From a virus: a stretch of DNA of 42,249 nucleotides. Positions 38,867 through 42,249 of the stretch are shown here, piece after piece. Under the pieces are notes generated by a model that made no database searches, was not told where the DNA came from, and was given only the letters and a program-made list of their open reading frames with translations. The stretch is from positions 1-42,249 of IMG/VR virus record IMGVR_UViG_3300037115_000244; one strand, given 5' to 3'. Within the stretch, counting starts at the first letter, position 1; each line of letters starts with the position of its first letter. The position numbers and the translations under genes were made by a program.

Positions 38867-40713
38867 GGTGGTCCTTGAAAAAGTATTTCGTTGCCTTCGT
38901 TCTCCTTTTCTCCGCAGCTCTAGCTGGCGCACAACAGACGCAGATTGATCCGGCTCGCATCGGCTGGGGCGTGAACCCTGCTGGCACGGCGGCAGCACCA
39001 TTTATCTCACCCACGAAAACAGCTGCGCAGACAATGGCAGGGCCGCTGGATGGTATTTGGCCTAGCTCTGCGTTTGGCGTGAAATGTGACGGGGCAACAG
39101 ATGACACTACCGCGCTCAATTCCATCGGAACCTTTGCCTCGACCCTCCTCGCAGGAAATACAATCACGGTCAACTTTCCATCAAATGCCGTTTGCGTTCA
39201 TGCCAGCAGTATCACAACGTGGTTCGAACCGAATCTGCATATCCAAGGGCACGGCTCGCGCCTAAAGTTTACCGGGAGCGGGAAGCAGATTTACCTTCAC
39301 AACGCTACTCTCGGGGAAATTGATAACTTCTGGCTTGAGGGTTTCGTTTTGCAAGGAAATTCCGCATCGACCGATGGAGTTTATCAGGACACGGGTACAT
39401 GGGCAAGAGGTCGTCTTGATCTCATCAATGTGCAAGATCATAGTAATTCCTGTTATACGCTAGGCGATTATCAGTTGAACGAGAGAACTAATCTTATATG
39501 TTCTGCTATCAAAGCATCCACTATGGGGGTGATACAAACAACGGAACCGTCGTACGGCGTTGTCGCGGGAGGTACAGGGTACTTCGCAAACAATCGCGTC
39601 GTCAATCTTACGATAGAAAGTACCCTTTTGATCGGCTTAGAATGTGTCGTCTGCACTAACAGCAATCATTTCTACGGTACCGTAGAACATGGCGCTGGTG
39701 TGGGAATCACCGATGTTGGCGGTGTCTCAAATATATTTACTCTTGATCTGGAGAGCAATGCTGTTGCAGATGCAAATATCAGCGGTCAAAAGGAAATGTT
39801 TGAAGGGACCTACTCGCTTGGCACCTTCAATATTTTAGGGGGCGGTTCCTTCTCAACCGGCACACTCGATGGGGGAATCTATCAGTCCATCGTCATGCAG
39901 AGTGGGCATAATGCCTGGAACTTGAAGGGATTATTCTATAACAATAGTCAAACGAGCGGAACGGTGACTGGATACACGCCTCTTGATTGCCTTATCAATG
40001 TGCAGAATAGATCGCCGGGTTTTGCGAACATTACGAGCTGCCTGGGAGTTACAAATTCCGGTGCCGTCATCGGTTCCAGTGCTACGGGGGGAACGCTCAG
40101 AGTGGTTGGATTATCGGGTGCATCCTATGATTACACTTTGAGCACTGCTGTAGGCGGTGAGCTACAAATACTATCCAGTAAGTCGGGGGCAATACCGCTT
40201 ATTATGGATTCTCTCGGAGATATTGGAGTGGGGACTAATATAGTTTTTCCGAACACTGTAGGTGCCTACTTCGGAAGTGCTTCCGGTTCGCCCGTATTGG
40301 TTTCCGGCACTCCAGGGCCAGGCAAAACAATTGACGGAGGAGCGGGGGTGTGGACAGCATATTCGACCGTACCCGGCGCATGGACGCAGACAACTCCAAC
40401 CGCGACATGTCAGACTGGTGCGCTCACATCTTCCTCAACGACATTGCGTGTTAGTCAACAAGGAAAAACAGCTTCCTTTACAGCAAACATTACGCTTGTC
40501 CCTGGTACATGCGCCACAGGGCTTGTTGTTCCTCTCCCATTTACACCAGAACTTCACGGAGTGGCAGCTTGTACAAATTTCACGGCGGGAGCAGTCGCTA
40601 GTGGACAAGTTCAAGGCACTAGCCTTTATATTTACAACGCCACAGGCTACGCCCCCATCGTTGGCACTTCATCCCAAGAGATTGATTGCACCGGAACGGT
40701 GGAAACGCAGTAG
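38863..40713 (+). CDS. Beta-helix tailspike with N-terminal signal peptide (616 aa)
   Basis: ATGA overlap with the adaptor gene. Residues 1-23 form a textbook Sec signal peptide: M-R-W-S-L-K-K, then Y-F-V-A-F-V-L-L-F-S-A-A-L, then A-G-A|Q. Near residue 69, F-G-V-K-C-D-G-A-T-D-D-T-T-A-L-N is the pectate-lyase-type start of many tailspikes, followed by Gly/Asn/Ser-rich beta-helix turns to about 480 and a C-terminal beta domain with several Cys. It probably binds or cuts host surface sugar. Base composition is AT-rich (23 of 60 G+C in 39481-39540), unlike neighbouring genes, indicating recent acquisition. Confidence 0.85.
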   Translation: MRWSLKKYFVAFVLLFSAALAGAQQTQIDPARIGWGVNPAGTAAAPFISPTKTAAQTMAGPLDGIWPSSAFGVKCDGATDDTTALNSIGTFASTLLAGNTITVNFPSNAVCVHASSITTWFEPNLHIQGHGSRLKFTGSGKQIYLHNATLGEIDNFWLEGFVLQGNSASTDGVYQDTGTWARGRLDLINVQDHSNSCYTLGDYQLNERTNLICSAIKASTMGVIQTTEPSYGVVAGGTGYFANNRVVNLTIESTLLIGLECVVCTNSNHFYGTVEHGAGVGITDVGGVSNIFTLDLESNAVADANISGQKEMFEGTYSLGTFNILGGGSFSTGTLDGGIYQSIVMQSGHNAWNLKGLFYNNSQTSGTVTGYTPLDCLINVQNRSPGFANITSCLGVTNSGAVIGSSATGGTLRVVGLSGASYDYTLSTAVGGELQILSSKSGAIPLIMDSLGDIGVGTNIVFPNTVGAYFGSASGSPVLVSGTPGPGKTIDGGAGVWTAYSTVPGAWTQTTPTATCQTGALTSSSTTLRVSQQGKTASFTANITLVPGTCATGLVVPLPFTPELHGVAACTNFTAGAVASGQVQGTSLYIYNATGYAPIVGTSSQEIDCTGTVETQ

Positions 40714-40762
40714 ACGGCAAGCCCGAGATGGTGGGGTTAGTAGCAAAGGAAGGGAGTACAAA

Positions 40763-40885
40763 TTGGCAGACATCCACAACGCAGCTCTCGCAGCAGACTC
40801 CTCCGCGCGGATGTCAGAACCAACGCGGCGCATCCCTGAGCAAAAAATCTTCGCCGTCGGCGCATTACTCTCGCGGTCCGCGTAG
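40763..40885 (+). CDS. Very small ORF after the tailspike (40 aa)
   Basis: TTG 40763 is preceded by AGGAAGGGAG (40747-40756) at good spacing and opens 40 codons. No motif. The stop lies within the 3' end of the convergent RHH gene (21-base overlap). Real translation is uncertain; the strong ribosome site is the main support. The rest of the 40714-40864 gap shows nothing else. Confidence 0.3.
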   Translation: MADIHNAALAADSSARMSEPTRRIPEQKIFAVGALLSRSA

Positions 40886-41056
40886 ACCTTCGAACTTGAT
40901 TCGACGGAGTTCCTCTTCTTCCCATAGCTTCTCAAGAAGCGTCATCCGTATGTAAGCGGACCGGCTCAAGCCTTTCGGGGTCCTCGCCGCGTCCAGACGC
41001 TTCTGCTCGCCTGCACTCAACCGGACCGGGACCACCATATCTCGATTTTCCGACAT
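40865..41056 (-). CDS. Ribbon-helix-helix (CopG/Arc-like) regulator (63 aa)
   Basis: Residues 7-45 (M-V-V-P-V-R-L-S-A-G-E-Q-K-R-L-D-A-A ... G-L-S-R-S-A-Y-I-R-M-T-L-L) follow the RHH pattern: a beta strand that contacts DNA, then two helices with the conserved G-x-S turn. Such proteins bind short inverted or direct repeats as dimers. It is transcribed away from the integrase; the 83-base gap between their starts holds the integrase promoter and a perfect inverted repeat. Most likely a regulator of integrase. Start codon at 41056 has AGGT just upstream; longer frame would run into the integrase gene. Confidence 0.75.
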   Translation of the reverse strand: MSENRDMVVPVRLSAGEQKRLDAARTPKGLSRSAYIRMTLLEKLWEEEELRRIKFEGLRGPRE

Positions 41057-41082
41057 TCTACCTATTGTGCAGTTGGTAACGA

Positions 41083-41111
41083 TTGTATGCGTTTGTCGTC
41101 TAATGTATAAA
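41083..41111 (+). promoter_or_regulatory. Candidate integrase promoter
   Basis: TTGTAT (41083-41088), 17-base spacer, TATAAA (41106-41111): good -10, fair -35, in an AT-rich gap. Transcription would start just inside the inverted repeat at 41111-41144. On the other strand TACAAT is a possible -10 for the RHH gene, overlapping the same region. Confidence 0.5.
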
Positions 41112-41144
41112 TCATCGGTGGTCCCGGGAGGAACCACCGATGAT
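41111..41144. promoter_or_regulatory. Perfect 12-bp inverted repeat over integrase start
   Basis: ATCATCGGTGGT (41111-41122) and ACCACCGATGAT (41133-41144) are exact reverse complements with a 10-base loop CCCGGGAGGA that holds the ribosome site. The integrase ATG (41140-41142) is in the right arm. As DNA it is a likely operator; as RNA it is a hairpin that could block translation initiation. Confidence 0.75.
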
Positions 41145-42249
41145 AAGTGAATACGCCCAACCCCCCTCAACCAGAGCTTCTGTGAGGAAACGGAAGATAT
41201 GGAGTCCTTCTCGTCAGCACACCCTGGATCACCGGGATTGTCCAGCGTGTGAATCTGCAAACGAGAGGTTACTCAGTATCGACAGCGCGATTTCTACCAT
41301 GACCATCCGATCCGCCGGGCTGCGGTTCGTCGAATGGCGCAGACCCTACGTCCGGCCAAGCACCATCGAGGCGTTCCAAACTCAATTCATCGCGCTCGAC
41401 CGATTTTTCGGCGACTTGCACCTGGGCGAGATGACCGCTGGGCATCTACGCGAATATCAGCGCACACGGGCGACGAATGCGGACGCCATGTGGAAGCGCA
41501 CCGCAGGTGCCGGAACCATCAATCATGAGATCAATTCGCTCTCTCAGGTGCTCGAATACGCGGGCCTGTGGCAGAAGCTCAAGCCCTACTATCAGCCCAT
41601 GCGCATACCTCGCTGGACGCCTCCGCGCGTGATGGAGCCCGAGGAAGAGCGCAGGCTCTTTGAGGTGGCCGCAGGAGATCCGGATCTGGAGTTGGCCTAC
41701 CTGGTTGCATCGATCACGAACAATACAAGCGCCTGCGGATGTGAGCTGCGTGCGTTGCAGATCAAACATGTCGACCTACTGTCGAGGCCGCCAGAGGTGC
41801 TCATCCCGTCCGATAGAGTGAAGAACGAGTTTCGTGGCCGGCGTATTCCGCTCAATGAGACAGCTGCAGCGATGTTTGCGAAGTGCCTGGCGCGGGCGGC
41901 GAAGCGCGGCTCCGTGGATCGGGAGCATTACCTCTTCCCTTTCCGCGTGAAGCGCAATACCTTCGATCCGACCCGGCCGGCCTCGCGCTACTGGATACGC
42001 GCCAACTTCAACAAGCTGCGCCTTGCGGCCGGGCTTCCATGGCTGCGTCCTCACGATCTGCGCCACCAGGTGATCACCCGCATGCTTGAATGTGGTGCAC
42101 CTGAGCCAACCGTGATGGCGATAGTTGGGCACGTCTCCAGGCAGATGCTGGATCATTATTCGCACATTCGCATGGAGGCAAAGATGTCTGTCGTCAATGC
42201 GATTGAGCCGCGCCACTGGCGCGTTGCGGAGGTGCGCCGAACGGCTTAG
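41140..42249 (+). CDS. int: Tyrosine integrase (369 aa)
   Basis: Catalytic set visible: R204 in C-E-L-R-A-L, probable K228, H305-x-x-R308 in R-P-H-D-L-R-H, H331 in V-G-H-V-S, and nucleophile Y340 in M-L-D-H-Y-S-H. A core-binding domain covers about 55-150. The N-terminal 50 residues include C34-P-A-C37, perhaps a small zinc knuckle that binds arm sites. It would recombine phage attP with the tRNA-Arg attB. ATG 41140 is set by GGGAGGA; a later ATG (residue 54) would lose the CxxC part. The gene ends at the last base of the window, so attR should follow directly. Confidence 0.92.
   Translation: MISEYAQPPSTRASVRKRKIWSPSRQHTLDHRDCPACESANERLLSIDSAISTMTIRSAGLRFVEWRRPYVRPSTIEAFQTQFIALDRFFGDLHLGEMTAGHLREYQRTRATNADAMWKRTAGAGTINHEINSLSQVLEYAGLWQKLKPYYQPMRIPRWTPPRVMEPEEERRLFEVAAGDPDLELAYLVASITNNTSACGCELRALQIKHVDLLSRPPEVLIPSDRVKNEFRGRRIPLNETAAAMFAKCLARAAKRGSVDREHYLFPFRVKRNTFDPTRPASRYWIRANFNKLRLAAGLPWLRPHDLRHQVITRMLECGAPEPTVMAIVGHVSRQMLDHYSHIRMEAKMSVVNAIEPRHWRVAEVRRTA

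Noticed and set aside
38120-40713. Diversity-generating retroelement variable repeat
   Set aside because: No reverse transcriptase gene and no near-repeat of the tailspike 3' end were found in the window.
40262-40885. 207-aa frame overlapping the tailspike 3' end
   Set aside because: Most of it is out of frame within the tailspike; only the last 40 codons, with their own ribosome site at 40747, were kept as a weak candidate.
1-42249. CRISPR array, insertion sequence or rRNA
   Set aside because: No regular short repeats with spacers, no transposase-like frame with terminal inverted repeats and no rRNA-like stretch were seen.

Overview
This window is a nearly complete temperate podovirus-type prophage in a GC-rich bacterium (about 60 % GC by eye). 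It sits beside a tRNA-Arg(UCU) gene at the left end and stops at the last base of a tyrosine integrase at the right end. The style of the integrase, the host flank and the codon use fit Acidobacteriota (Terriglobia/Acidobacteriaceae), but that is an inference from general impression. Only one host gene (1-699) and the tRNA lie outside the phage, and attR is not in view.

Layout, left to right. (1) 847-4867: tightly overlapping early genes (ATGA/GTGA junctions) with an XRE-type regulator, small unknown proteins, an HD-domain phosphohydrolase and two conserved phage proteins of unknown role. (2) 4868-11709: DNA-transaction genes. They include a ParB-like protein behind two strong hairpins, a degenerate response-regulator receiver protein, an HNH endonuclease, a Gp37/Gp68 (radical-SAM-like) protein, three tiny zinc-ribbon proteins, and a winged-helix replication initiator-like gene that carries six iteron-like repeats, followed by a helicase-loader-like gene. 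This resembles the lambda O/ori/P arrangement. (3) 11710-15294: two non-coding control stretches with intrinsic terminators and a lysis group (membrane proteins, a lambda gpR-type endolysin, a permuted papain-like hydrolase). (4) 15349-24999: packaging and head genes (HTH protein, small and large terminase, portal, capsid staple, Bbp19-like, scaffold, major capsid, Bbp16-like cement), with a GNAT acetyltransferase, a cupin-like and a Lar-like protein between them. (5) 25072-37728: adaptor, nozzle, and three internal/ejection proteins, the last 2093 aa long with GGDEF-like and HExxH domains. (6) 37732-40713: an antisense three-helix membrane protein, a T7-fibre-type adaptor and an AT-rich beta-helix tailspike with a Sec signal peptide. 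(7) 40865-42249: a ribbon-helix-helix regulator divergent from the integrase.

The head and tail genes match, in order and kind, what I remember of Bordetella phage BPP-1-like podoviruses, but no reverse transcriptase or other part of a diversity-generating retroelement is present.

The most notable signals are: a repeated non-coding element (TGATACACATAACCCGC core) in front of late gene blocks; the iteron array inside the initiator gene; the signal peptide on a phage tailspike; the GGDEF-like and metallopeptidase domains in a virion protein; a 57-codon ORF inside that giant gene whose third-position GC looks more gene-like than the host frame; and a perfect 12-bp inverted repeat over the integrase start next to a divergent RHH regulator.
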